Positions 15,847 to 23,524 of a stretch of DNA of 30,293 nucleotides are shown here, piece after piece (the first letter of the stretch is position 1; the number at the start of each line of letters is the position of its first letter). This DNA is from JAAAPF01 sp046541805 (GTDB lineage: Bacteria > Pseudomonadota > Alphaproteobacteria > Geminicoccales > Geminicoccaceae): contig JBKHCM010000025.1 of the NCBI GenBank assembly GCA_046541805.1, positions 1 through 30,293 on the forward strand, in the 5' to 3' direction. Below the pieces are notes generated by a model that searched no databases, had not been told where the DNA came from, and was given only the letters and a program-made list of their open reading frames with translations. The position numbers and the translations under genes are program-made.

Positions 15847-16979
15847 CCGCCCGCCTCGCCTCCAGCGGCCCGGTCAGGCTCTGCGACACCACCTTGCGCG
15901 ACGGCGAGCAGGCGGCGGGCGTCGCCTTCACCCGGGCGGAGAAGCGGGCGATCGCCGCCGGGCTCGACGCCGCCGGGGTCTACGAGATCGAGCTCGGCGT
16001 GCCCGCCATGGGCCCCGATGAGGTCGCCGACATCCGCGCCGTGGCCGGCGCGCTCGAACGCGCCGTGCCGGTGGTCTGGTGTCGCCTGCACGAGCGCGAT
16101 CTCGACGCCGCGGCGGCCACCGGTGTGGGCCGCGTCCACCTCGCCGTGCCGGTCTCCGAGCGCCAGCTCGCCGCCAAGCTCGGCAAGGACCGGGCCTGGG
16201 CCCGCCAGGAGGTCGGCCGGCTGGTGGCGGCCGCGCGCCGGCGCGGCTTCGTCCTCTCGCTCGGGGCCGAGGACGCCTCGCGCGCCGATCCCGCCTTCGT
16301 CGTCGAGATGGCGGCGATCGCGGCGGCGGCCGGGGCCGTGCGCTTTCGCCTCGCCGACACCCTCGGCGTGCTCGACCCTTTCAGCGCCTTCGACCTCGTC
16401 GCCCGCGTCCGCGCCGCCGCGCCGATCGCGCTCGAGATGCACGCCCACGACGATCTCGGCATGGCGACCGCCAACACGCTGGCCGCGGCCGCCGCCGGGG
16501 CGACCTATCTGAGCGTCACCGTCAACGGCCTCGGCGAGCGCGCCGGCAACGCCGCGCTCGAGCAGGTGGCCGCCGCCGTCGTCGCCGCCGGCGGCGCCTC
16601 GGGCGTCGATCTCGCGCGGCTGCCGGCGCTGTCGCGCCTGGTCGCCGAGGCCGCCGGGCGGCCGCTGCCGGTCGATCAGCCGATCGTCGGCGACGGCGTC
16701 TTCACCCACGAGGCCGGCATCCACGTCGACGGTCTGATGAAGGACCCGGCCACCTACGAGGCGTTGGCGCCGGCGCTGTTCGGCCGCGCGCACCGCGTCG
16801 CCATCGGCAAGCATTCCGGCACCGCGGCGCTCCGGCGCGCCCTCGCCGAGGCCGGCCTGCCCGCCGACGCCGAGACGGCGCGGCGCGTGCTGCCGCTTTT
16901 GCGCGCCCACGTCTCGGCCGCCAAGACCGCGCCGTCGGCGGCCGATCTGGCGGCGCTGCACGCCGCCGCCGTCGTCTGA
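15843..16979 (+). CDS. nifV: NifV, homocitrate synthase
   Basis: NifV condenses 2-oxoglutarate and acetyl-CoA to homocitrate, the organic ligand of FeMo-co. The 378-residue product shows the DRE-TIM metallolyase signatures: 'LCDTTLRDGEQAAGVAF' (13-29) with the catalytic Arg-Asp, 'EMHAHDDLGMATANT' with metal-binding histidines, and 'VNGLGERAGNAALE'. 'THEAGIHVDG' and 'GKHSGTAALRRAL' follow. Length and the placement within a nif unit point to NifV rather than LeuA or LysS. The ATG at 15843 overlaps the stop of the Nfu gene; nifW starts 14 bases downstream. Confidence 0.96.
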   Translation: MTARLASSGPVRLCDTTLRDGEQAAGVAFTRAEKRAIAAGLDAAGVYEIELGVPAMGPDEVADIRAVAGALERAVPVVWCRLHERDLDAAAATGVGRVHLAVPVSERQLAAKLGKDRAWARQEVGRLVAAARRRGFVLSLGAEDASRADPAFVVEMAAIAAAAGAVRFRLADTLGVLDPFSAFDLVARVRAAAPIALEMHAHDDLGMATANTLAAAAAGATYLSVTVNGLGERAGNAALEQVAAAVVAAGGASGVDLARLPALSRLVAEAAGRPLPVDQPIVGDGVFTHEAGIHVDGLMKDPATYEALAPALFGRAHRVAIGKHSGTAALRRALAEAGLPADAETARRVLPLLRAHVSAAKTAPSAADLAALHAAAVV

Positions 16980-16993
16980 AGGGGGATGCCTCC

Positions 16994-17350
16994 ATGTCCG
17001 ACGCCACCGCCAGCTCGAGCCGCGGCGACGCGCTCCGCGCGCGCCTCGAGGATGTGTCCTCCGCCGAGGACCTGTTCGACTATTTCGGCGTGGCCTACGA
17101 CGAGCGCGTGCTCGCACCCGCGCGTCTGCACATCTTAAAGCGCCTCGCCCAGTACCTCGCCGAGCACGACCTCGCGGTGCTGGGCGACGATGCGCTTTTC
17201 GCCGCGGCCCGCGGGGGGCTCGAGCGCGCCTATGCCGACTTCGCCGCCTCGAGCCCGCGCCGCGAGCGCGTCTTCGAGGAGCTCGAGCGCCGCGGCCGCG
17301 CCGCCGCCGGCTTCGTCGGGCTCGACGCGCTGCGCCCCCCCACCGCCTGA
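16994..17350 (+). CDS. nifW: NifW, nitrogenase-protecting accessory protein
   Basis: The 118-residue product has the NifW pattern 'SSAEDLFDYFGVAYDERVLA', then 'ARLHILKRLAQYL' and 'VFEELERRGRAAAGFVGLDAL'. NifW associates with the MoFe protein and is linked to its maturation or oxygen protection; the exact mechanism is not settled. The start at 16994 has AGGGGG upstream. The position between nifV and fixA matches other alphaproteobacterial clusters. Nothing unusual is visible apart from a slightly extended N-terminus. Confidence 0.95.
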   Translation: MSDATASSSRGDALRARLEDVSSAEDLFDYFGVAYDERVLAPARLHILKRLAQYLAEHDLAVLGDDALFAAARGGLERAYADFAASSPRRERVFEELERRGRAAAGFVGLDALRPPTA

Positions 17351-17371
17351 CGCGCCCGAGGAGATCCGCCC

Positions 17372-18283
17372 ATGGACGCCGTCTTCGACACCGACGCCGA
17401 TCGCGAGGCCTCGGGCCCCCGCGGCCTCAACCTCGTCGTCTGCATCAAGCAGGTTCCCGACAGCGCGCAGATCCGCGTGCACCCGGTGACCAACACGATC
17501 ATGCGCCAGGGCGTGCCGACCATCATCAACCCCTACGACCTGTTCGCGCTCGAGGAGGCCTTGCGCCTGCGCGATCAGTACGGCGGCGAGGTCACCGTGT
17601 TGACCATGGGGCCGGCGATGGCCGAGGAGGCGCTGCGGCGCGCCCTCGGCTACGGCGCCGACAAGGCGGTGTTGATCACCGACCGCCGCTTCGCCGGCGC
17701 CGACACGCTGGCAACCTCCTACGCCCTGGCCTCGGCGCTCGCCAAGCTCGGCGCCGAGCGGCCGATCGACATCGTCTTCACCGGCAAGCAGACGATCGAC
17801 GGCGACACCGCCCAGGTCGGCCCGGGCATCGCTCGCCGGCTCGGCCTCAACCAGCTCACCTATGTCGCCGCCATCGACCTGTTGGACCCCCACGCCGGCG
17901 AGATCTTCGTCCGGCGCCGCGCCGAGGGCGGCCTGCAGGTGCTGCGCTCGCAGCTGCCCTGCCTCGTCACCGTCCTCGAGGGCGTCAACGAGATCCGCCG
18001 CGGCGCGATCACGGACGTCCTGCGCGCCGCCCGCGCCGAGCTCACCGTCTGGTCGGCGGCGGACGCGGGCATCGAGGATCTGCAGAAATGCGGTCTTCGG
18101 GGCTCGCCCACGATGGTCCGCAAGGTCTTCGCGCCGAGCCCGCGCGCGGAGCGCGCCGAGATGGTCGCAGTCGACGGCAAGAAGCCCGCGCAGATCGCCG
18201 ACGCCGTGCTCGACCTCGTCTTCGCCCACCAGCCGACGCTCGAGAGCGAGCTGGGCGCCGCCGGCCGAAAGGAGCGCCGATGA
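17372..18283 (+). CDS. fixA: FixA, electron-bifurcating flavoprotein beta subunit
   Basis: FixA is the ETF-beta-like subunit of the FixABCX complex, which splits electrons from NADH between quinone and a low-potential ferredoxin for nitrogenase. The product has 303 residues and contains 'LNLVVCIKQVPDSAQIRV', 'INPYDLFALEEALRLRD' and the nucleotide-binding 'GKQTIDGDTAQVGPGIARRL'. About 18 extra residues precede the usual start. The ATG at 17372 follows GAGGAG. The stop overlaps the fixB start (ATGA at 18280-18283). Its neighbours fixB, fixC and fixX complete the set. Confidence 0.97.
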   Translation: MDAVFDTDADREASGPRGLNLVVCIKQVPDSAQIRVHPVTNTIMRQGVPTIINPYDLFALEEALRLRDQYGGEVTVLTMGPAMAEEALRRALGYGADKAVLITDRRFAGADTLATSYALASALAKLGAERPIDIVFTGKQTIDGDTAQVGPGIARRLGLNQLTYVAAIDLLDPHAGEIFVRRRAEGGLQVLRSQLPCLVTVLEGVNEIRRGAITDVLRAARAELTVWSAADAGIEDLQKCGLRGSPTMVRKVFAPSPRAERAEMVAVDGKKPAQIADAVLDLVFAHQPTLESELGAAGRKERR

Positions 18284-19338
18284 CCGCCGCCAAGACCGCG
18301 CTGCCCGAGCGCTTTCAGAGCTACCGCCATGTCTGGGTCTTCGTCGAGCTCGAGGCCGGCCGGGTCCATCCCGTCGCCTTCGAGCTCTTGGGCGAGGGCC
18401 GAAAGCTCGCCGACGCCTTGGGCGTCGAGCTCGCGGGCGTCGTCCTCGGCCCGCCGGCACCGGCGACCGAGGCGGCCGTGGACCAGGCCTTCCACCACGG
18501 CGCCGACGCCGTCTACCTGGCCGAGCACACCGCCCTCGCGGACTACCGCAACGAGCCCTACACCCGCGCGCTGACCGAGCTGGTCGAGACCTATAAGCCG
18601 GAGATCCTCCTTCTGGGCGCCACCACGCTCGGGCGCGACCTCGCCGGCGCGGTGGCCACGACCTTGAAGACCGGGCTCACCGCCGACTGCACCGAGCTCG
18701 CCATCGACGGCGAGCGGGCGCTGGCGGCGACGCGGCCCACCTTCGGCGGCTCGCTTCTGTGCACCATCATGACCCGCAACGTCCGCCCGCAGATGGCGAC
18801 GGTGCGCCCGCGGGTGATGGCGATGCCCGAGCCCGATCCCGCCCGCACCGGCCGCGTCGTCCGCCACGACCTCGAGCTCGCCGAGCCGGACTTCGTCACC
18901 AAGGTGCTCGACTTCGTCGCGGATGCGCGCACCGACGACGTCAACCTCGCCTACGCCGACGTCGTCGTCGCCGGCGGGATGGGGCTGCAGTCGGCCGAGA
19001 ACTTCAAGCTGGTTCGCGCGCTCGCCGCCGCCCTCGGCGCCGAGTACGGCTGCTCGCGGCCGGTGGTGCAGAAGGGCTGGCTGCCAGCGGACCGCCAGAT
19101 CGGTCAGACCGGCAAGACCATTCGTCCCAAGCTCTACATCGCCGCCGGCATCAGCGGGGCCATCCAGCACCGGGTCGGCGTCGAGGGGGCGGACCTGATC
19201 GTTGCGATCAACACCGATCCGAACGCCAAGATCTTCGAGTTCGCCCATCTGGGCGTGGTCGCCGACGCGCTCGAGGTGCTGCCGGCGCTCACCGACGCCG
19301 TGCGCCGCCGCACCGGCGCGCCGGCCCTGGCCGACTGA
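18280..19338 (+). CDS. fixB: FixB, electron-bifurcating flavoprotein alpha subunit
   Basis: FixB is the ETF-alpha-like partner of FixA, 352 residues. The N-terminal ETF domain begins with 'HVWVFVELEAGRVHPVAFEL'. The C-terminal FAD-binding domain carries 'SRPVVQKGWLPADRQIGQTG', 'YIAAGISGAIQHRVG' and 'INTDPNAKIFEFA', all standard for the family. Its overlap with fixA indicates coupled synthesis of the two subunits. fixC begins 12 bases downstream. Confidence 0.97.
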   Translation: MTAAKTALPERFQSYRHVWVFVELEAGRVHPVAFELLGEGRKLADALGVELAGVVLGPPAPATEAAVDQAFHHGADAVYLAEHTALADYRNEPYTRALTELVETYKPEILLLGATTLGRDLAGAVATTLKTGLTADCTELAIDGERALAATRPTFGGSLLCTIMTRNVRPQMATVRPRVMAMPEPDPARTGRVVRHDLELAEPDFVTKVLDFVADARTDDVNLAYADVVVAGGMGLQSAENFKLVRALAAALGAEYGCSRPVVQKGWLPADRQIGQTGKTIRPKLYIAAGISGAIQHRVGVEGADLIVAINTDPNAKIFEFAHLGVVADALEVLPALTDAVRRRTGAPALAD

Positions 19339-19350
19339 GAGGAGGCGAGC

Positions 19351-20658
19351 ATGGGCGAACATTTCGACGCGATCGTCGTCGGCGCCGGTCCCGCCGGCAA
19401 CGCCGCCGCCTTGACGATGGCGCAGGCCGGTCTCGCGGTGCTGCAGATCGAGCGCGGCGAGACCCCGGGGGCGAAGAACGTCCAGGGGGCGATCCTCTAC
19501 GCCGACGCGCTCGAACGCCTGATCCCGGACTTCCGCGACGACGCGCCGCTCGAGCGCCACGTCGTCGAGCAGCGGATGTGGCTTTTGGACGAGCGCTCGC
19601 ACACCGGCGCGCACTACCGCTCCGACGACTTCAACGAGGACAAGCCCAACCGCTACACCATCCTGCGCGCGCCCTTCGATCAGTGGTTCGCCTCCAAGGT
19701 CCGCGAGGCCGGGGCGGTGCAGATCACCGACACCACCGTCACCGAGCTCCTCCGCGACGAGACCGGCCGCGTCGTCGGCGTGGTGACCGACCGCGAGGGC
19801 CCGCCCGTCTACGCCGACGTCGTCGTCCTCGGCGAGGGCGTCAACGGCCTCGTCGGCCGCCGCGCCGGGCTGCGCCCCGAGCTCGACCCCAAGCACGTCG
19901 CCCTCGCGGTCAAGGAGACGATCTTTCTCTCCGAGGAGGCGGTGCAGGACCGTTTCAACCTCGCCGGCGAGGACGACGGCGTCGTCATCGAGGTGATGGG
20001 CTCGGTCTCCGCCGGCATGGTCGGCACCGGCTTCATCTACACCAACCGGGAATCGATCTCCTTGGGCGTCGGCTGCCTGCTTTCCGACTTTCAGGAGACG
20101 CAGATCCCGGTCTACGTGCTGTTGGACCGGATGAAGGCGCACCCGTCGATCGCGCCGCTGATCCGCGACGGCGAGACCAAGGAGTACGTCGCCCATCTCA
20201 TCCCCGAGGGCGGCTACGACGCCATCCCGAACCTCTCCGGCGACGGCTGGCTCGTCGTCGGCGACGCCGGCCAGTTCGTGAACTCGGCGCATCGCGAGGG
20301 CTCGAACCTGGCGATGACCACCGGCCGGATCGCCGGCGAGACGGTGGCGGGGCTCAAGCGCGCCGGGCTCGCCTGCAGCGAGGCCAACCTCCAGCGCTAC
20401 CGGCACGCGCTCGAGCAGTCCTTCGTCATGAAGGACCTCAAGAAGTACCGCCGCCTGCCGGCGATGCTGCACGGCAACAAGCACCTCTTCACCGCCTATC
20501 CGCGCGCGATCTCGCAGGCGATGCAGACGTTTTTGCGCGTCGACGACGTCGACAAGCGCGCCAAGGAGCGGCGCGCGGTGAGCCAGTTCCGCGCCGCGCG
20601 CGGCGGCTGGCGACACGTACTCAGCGATGCACTCAAGATGGCGAGGGCCTGGCGATGA
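19351..20658 (+). CDS. fixC: FixC, flavoprotein quinone oxidoreductase subunit
   Basis: This 435-residue subunit is similar to electron-transfer-flavoprotein:quinone oxidoreductase but lacks its C-terminal [4Fe-4S] domain, which is supplied by FixX. The FAD-binding Rossmann motif 'VVGAGPAGNAAALTMA' is at about 9-24. 'GDGWLVVGDAGQFVNS' and 'HREGSNLAMTTGRIAGE' form the second FAD contact region. It is expected to sit at the membrane and deliver the high-potential branch of bifurcated electrons to quinone. GAGGAGG precedes the ATG. Its stop overlaps the fixX start by 4 bases. Confidence 0.97.
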   Translation: MGEHFDAIVVGAGPAGNAAALTMAQAGLAVLQIERGETPGAKNVQGAILYADALERLIPDFRDDAPLERHVVEQRMWLLDERSHTGAHYRSDDFNEDKPNRYTILRAPFDQWFASKVREAGAVQITDTTVTELLRDETGRVVGVVTDREGPPVYADVVVLGEGVNGLVGRRAGLRPELDPKHVALAVKETIFLSEEAVQDRFNLAGEDDGVVIEVMGSVSAGMVGTGFIYTNRESISLGVGCLLSDFQETQIPVYVLLDRMKAHPSIAPLIRDGETKEYVAHLIPEGGYDAIPNLSGDGWLVVGDAGQFVNSAHREGSNLAMTTGRIAGETVAGLKRAGLACSEANLQRYRHALEQSFVMKDLKKYRRLPAMLHGNKHLFTAYPRAISQAMQTFLRVDDVDKRAKERRAVSQFRAARGGWRHVLSDALKMARAWR

Positions 20659-20966
20659 GCCATTCCGACGACGCTCGCGAGCCCACCCAGCGCATGGAGG
20701 AGCGGCTCTACCAGAACCGCTATCTGGTCGACGAAGGCCGCCCGCACGTCCGCATCCGGCGGCGCGCCATCGACAGCGACGAGCTCAAGTCGCTGGTGCG
20801 GCTCTGCCCCGCCGGCTGCTACACCAAGATCGAGCGCGGCAAGGTGGAGCTGTCGCTCGACGGCTGCATGGAATGCGGCACCTGCCGCATCGTCTGCCAA
20901 GCCACCGGCGAGATCGAGTGGACCTACCCGCGCGGCGGCTTCGGCGTCGCCTTCAAGTTCGGATGA
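20655..20966 (+). CDS. fixX: FixX, ferredoxin-like subunit
   Basis: FixX has 103 residues with cysteines C51, C55, C71, C74, C77 and C81 ('LCPAGCY' and 'CMECGTCRIVC'). This is the usual set that binds the [4Fe-4S] clusters of the FixCX part of the complex. The C-terminal 'EIEWTYPRGGFGVAFKFG' is highly typical. The N-terminal 15 residues are hydrophilic and slightly longer than in many homologues. The stop codon overlaps the modA start as ATGA (20963-20966), which links electron supply and molybdate uptake in one transcript. Confidence 0.96.
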   Translation: MSHSDDAREPTQRMEERLYQNRYLVDEGRPHVRIRRRAIDSDELKSLVRLCPAGCYTKIERGKVELSLDGCMECGTCRIVCQATGEIEWTYPRGGFGVAFKFG

Positions 20967-21715
20967 AGCGCCTGCGGCGGGCGCTGGCGGCGCTGGCGGC
21001 GCTCGTCGCCGCCAGCCCGGTGGCGGCGGAGCCGCTGATCTTCGCCGCCGCCTCCACCAAGCGGGCGATGGACGCGGTGATCGCCGCCTCCGGCGTCGAC
21101 GCGACGCTCTCCTACGGCACCTCCGGCACGCTGGCGCGGCAGATCGCGGCCGGCGCGCCGGCGGACCTCTACCTCGCCGCCAACCCCGAGTGGCTGGCGT
21201 ATCTGGTGGAGGAAGGGGTCGTCGACGCGGCCGACGTCCAACCGCTGCTCTCCAACGCGCTGGTCCTGATCGTGCCGGCGGGCGCACCGCCGCTCGCCTT
21301 GACGGGCGACGAACTCGACGCGCGCCTCGACGGCGAGCACTTCGCGATGGCCGATCCGGCGACGGCGCCGGTGGGCGAGTACGGCCGGGTCGCGCTCGAG
21401 ACGCTCGGGCTCTGGGAGGTGGTGGGCCCACGCCTGGTGCCCACGCGCAACACGCTGGTGACCGTCGCCACGGTGGGCGCGGGCGAGGCGCCGGTGGGGC
21501 TGGTCTACAGGAGCGACGCGCGCGACGTCGCCCGGGTCGCCGTCGCCGCCGAGATCCCCACCGACACCCACCCGCGCATCGCCTATCCGGCGACGACGCT
21601 CGCCGGCGGCGCGGACCCGGCCGGGGCGGCACGCCTCATGGCGTTCATGACGAGCGCCGACGGCCGCGCGCTCTTCGAGCGCCACGGCTTTCGCGTCGCG
21701 GACGCGGGCCCGTGA
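20963..21715 (+). CDS. modA: ModA, periplasmic molybdate-binding protein
   Basis: The 250-residue product starts with a clear signal peptide: basic n-region 'MKRLRR', hydrophobic Ala/Leu core, and probable cleavage after 'PVAA' (residue 22). The mature part fits ModA: 'LIFAAASTKRAMDAVI', 'SYGTSGTLARQIAAGAPADL' with the oxyanion-binding serines, and 'VGAGEAPVGLVYRSDA'. It captures molybdate (or tungstate) in the periplasm for ModBC. The start overlaps fixX by 4 bases and modB overlaps its stop by 4 bases. Control therefore appears to come from the upstream NifA promoter; no ModE-like operator was recognised here. Confidence 0.95.
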   Translation: MKRLRRALAALAALVAASPVAAEPLIFAAASTKRAMDAVIAASGVDATLSYGTSGTLARQIAAGAPADLYLAANPEWLAYLVEEGVVDAADVQPLLSNALVLIVPAGAPPLALTGDELDARLDGEHFAMADPATAPVGEYGRVALETLGLWEVVGPRLVPTRNTLVTVATVGAGEAPVGLVYRSDARDVARVAVAAEIPTDTHPRIAYPATTLAGGADPAGAARLMAFMTSADGRALFERHGFRVADAGP

Positions 21716-22419
21716 CGCTCGCCGCCGCCTTGGGCCTCGGCCCGGTGGAGGCCGAAGCGCTCGCCCTCTCGCTCGAGACGGCGAGCCTGGCGGTCGTGGG
21801 CGCGCTGCCGCCCGCCGTTCTCGTCGGCTGGCTCTTGGCGCGGCGGCGCTTTTTGGGCCACGGGGTCTTGAACGCGGTCGTCCACCTGCCGCTGGTGCTG
21901 CCGCCGGTCGTCCTGGGCTATCTGCTGCTCGTGCTCTTGGGCCGCAACGGCCCGCTCGGCGCGGCGCTGGAGGACCTCTTCGGCGTGCGGCTGGTGTTCT
22001 CGACGGGCGGCGTCGTCGTCGCCTGCGCCGTCGTCGGCTTTCCGCTCTTCGTGCGGGCGGTGCGCCAAGCGGCGGAGGCGGCCGACCCGCGCTTCGAGCA
22101 GGTCGCCCGCAGCCTCGGGCGAAGCGAGCTTCGGGTGTTCGCCACGATCACGCTTCCGTTGATGGCGCCGGGCGTGCTCGCCGGCGCCACGCTCGCCTTC
22201 GCGCGCGCCGTCGGTGAGTTCGGCGCCACCATCACCTTCGCCGCGAACATCCCGGGCGTGACCCAGACGCTGCCGCTGGCGCTCTACACCGTCCTGCAGA
22301 CGCCCGGCAACGAGGCGGCAGCACAGCGGCTGTGCGTGCTCTCGATCCTGCTCGCCGGCACCGCGCTCGCGGTCTCCGAATGGCTCGCCCGGCGCGCCCG
22401 CCCGGAGCCCGGGCGATGA
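21712..22419 (+). CDS. modB: ModB, molybdate ABC transporter permease
   Basis: This 235-residue inner-membrane protein has about five to six hydrophobic helices. It contains the ABC-permease EAA region 'LAFARAVGEFGATITFAANI', followed by 'PGVTQTLPLALYT', which is specific for molybdate/sulfate-type permeases. 'VLPPVVLGYLLL' in the first half also matches ModB. The start is GTG (21712), overlapping the end of modA. The stop overlaps the modC start. It forms the channel through which ModC ATP hydrolysis drives molybdate import. Confidence 0.94.
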   Translation: MTLAAALGLGPVEAEALALSLETASLAVVGALPPAVLVGWLLARRRFLGHGVLNAVVHLPLVLPPVVLGYLLLVLLGRNGPLGAALEDLFGVRLVFSTGGVVVACAVVGFPLFVRAVRQAAEAADPRFEQVARSLGRSELRVFATITLPLMAPGVLAGATLAFARAVGEFGATITFAANIPGVTQTLPLALYTVLQTPGNEAAAQRLCVLSILLAGTALAVSEWLARRARPEPGR

Positions 22420-23168
22420 CCACGCTCGCCGCGCGCGTGCGCAAGACGCTCGGCGGCTTCACCCTCGACGTCGACATCGACGCCCCGCTCGACGACGGCG
22501 CGCTCGGCCTCGTCGGCCCCTCGGGTTCGGGCAAGAGCACGCTTTTGGCCTGCCTCGCCGGCCACCTCAAACCCGACGCGGGGCGCATCGCGGTGGGCGA
22601 GCGCGTCCTCTTCGACCGCGCCCGGCGCCTCGACGTGCCGCCGGCGCGGCGCGGGGTCGGCATGGTGTTCCAAGAGGCGCTGTTGTTCCCGCATCTGAGC
22701 GTGCGCGCCAACCTGCGCTACGGTGCCCGTGGGCGCGAGCCGGCGCTGTTCGCCCGCGTCATCGACGCGCTCGGGGTGGGCGACCTCCTCGACCGCCGAC
22801 CGGGCGCGCTCTCGGGCGGCGAGCGTCAGCGGGTCGCCCTCGGCCGCGCGCTGCTGGCGCGCCCGCGCCTGTTGCTCCTCGACGAGCCCCTGGCCTCGCT
22901 CGACGGCGCGCGGCGCGAGCGGGCGCTGAGGCTGCTCGGCGAGCTCGCCCGCGAACTCGACATGGCGATGGTCTACGTCTCCCACGCGCCGGACGAGATC
23001 GCCCAACTCGCCCGCCGCGTGGTGGCGCTCGACGGCGGTCGCGTCGCCGCCGGCGGCGCGGCCGTCGCGCCCGCGCGCGCGACCCCCCGGCGCCGCCGCG
23101 CCGGGGTCAGGCGAACAAGCCCACCAGCAGCAGCACCAGCGAGGCGACGAAGCCCACGGTCCAGATGA
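22416..23168 (+). CDS. modC: ModC, molybdate ABC transporter ATPase lacking the Mop/TOBE domain
   Basis: The ABC ATPase has Walker A 'GPSGSGKS' (34-41), Q-loop Q86, signature 'LSGGERQ' (132-138), Walker B 'LLLLDEP' (152-158) and switch His190. Usual ModC has about 350-360 residues with a C-terminal molybdate-sensing Mop/TOBE domain. Here the family match ends at about residue 214 ('LDGGRVAAGG'), and the rest is an Arg/Ala/Pro-rich run of about 35 residues produced by reading across the end of the convergent MAPEG gene. The last 62 bases overlap that gene in antisense. The transporter may still work but should lack feedback inhibition by bound molybdate. It is the last gene of the NifA-controlled unit. 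Confidence 0.93.
   Translation: MTTLAARVRKTLGGFTLDVDIDAPLDDGALGLVGPSGSGKSTLLACLAGHLKPDAGRIAVGERVLFDRARRLDVPPARRGVGMVFQEALLFPHLSVRANLRYGARGREPALFARVIDALGVGDLLDRRPGALSGGERQRVALGRALLARPRLLLLDEPLASLDGARRERALRLLGELARELDMAMVYVSHAPDEIAQLARRVVALDGGRVAAGGAAVAPARATPRRRRAGVRRTSPPAAAPARRRSPRSR
23081..23108. terminator. Strong GC hairpin at the modC / MAPEG convergent end
   Basis: GACCCC pairs with GGGGTC and, after a CC bulge, GGCGC pairs with GCGCC, giving 11 base pairs around a 4-base loop. The hairpin ends within the MAPEG stop codon and lies within the 3' end of modC, between two converging units. It could terminate or stabilise both transcripts, although no T-run is attached. Confidence 0.4.
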
Positions 23169-23502
23169 GCGAGCGCCAGGGCGTCCAACCCAAAGCGTAG
23201 GCCGGGACGTAGACGACGCGGGCGGCGAGATAGACCCAGGCGGCGAGCGTCGTCACGGCGTTGGAGGCCTCGCCCAGCGCCACCAGCAGCACCGCGATGG
23301 TGAAGAGGAGTAGGCCCTCGCCGTGGTTGTCGAGCGCGCGCTTGAGCCGCGCCGGTCGCCCCGCGAGCGGCTTCCCCTCGTCGCGCGGGCCCATCAGGTA
23401 GTCCGGGCCGATCTGGCGGTTCGCCGCCACCGCCGCGACGGCGAGCTGGATCACCCACAACAGGGCCGCGAGGCCCAGCACCTGAAGCTCCACGATCAAC
23501 AT
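23107..23502 (-). CDS. MAPEG family membrane protein
   Basis: This 131-residue membrane protein has four hydrophobic helices. The loop 'RPARLKRALDNHGEGLLLF' contains the R-x-x-R-A-x-x-N-x-x-E pattern of MAPEG proteins (membrane-associated proteins in eicosanoid and glutathione metabolism). The C-terminal helix pair includes 'VYVPAYALGWTPWRSLIW'. Bacterial members are small integral membrane proteins, mostly of unknown substrate, some with glutathione transferase activity. It runs opposite to modC and overlaps its end by 62 bases. The upstream MFS gene on the same strand ends 22 bases before it, so the two may be co-transcribed. No link to nitrogen fixation is apparent. Confidence 0.88.
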   Translation of the reverse strand: MLIVELQVLGLAALLWVIQLAVAAVAANRQIGPDYLMGPRDEGKPLAGRPARLKRALDNHGEGLLLFTIAVLLVALGEASNAVTTLAAWVYLAARVVYVPAYALGWTPWRSLIWTVGFVASLVLLLVGLFA

Positions 23503-23524
23503 CGCCTCCTCACCTTCACCCGGC

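Noticed and set aside
17860..20616. 918-codon open frame on the minus strand antisense to fixABC
   Set aside because: It is a mirror of the strong codon bias of the real genes on the + strand. The product is Arg/His/Asp/Gly-rich noise with no family signature and no ribosome site.
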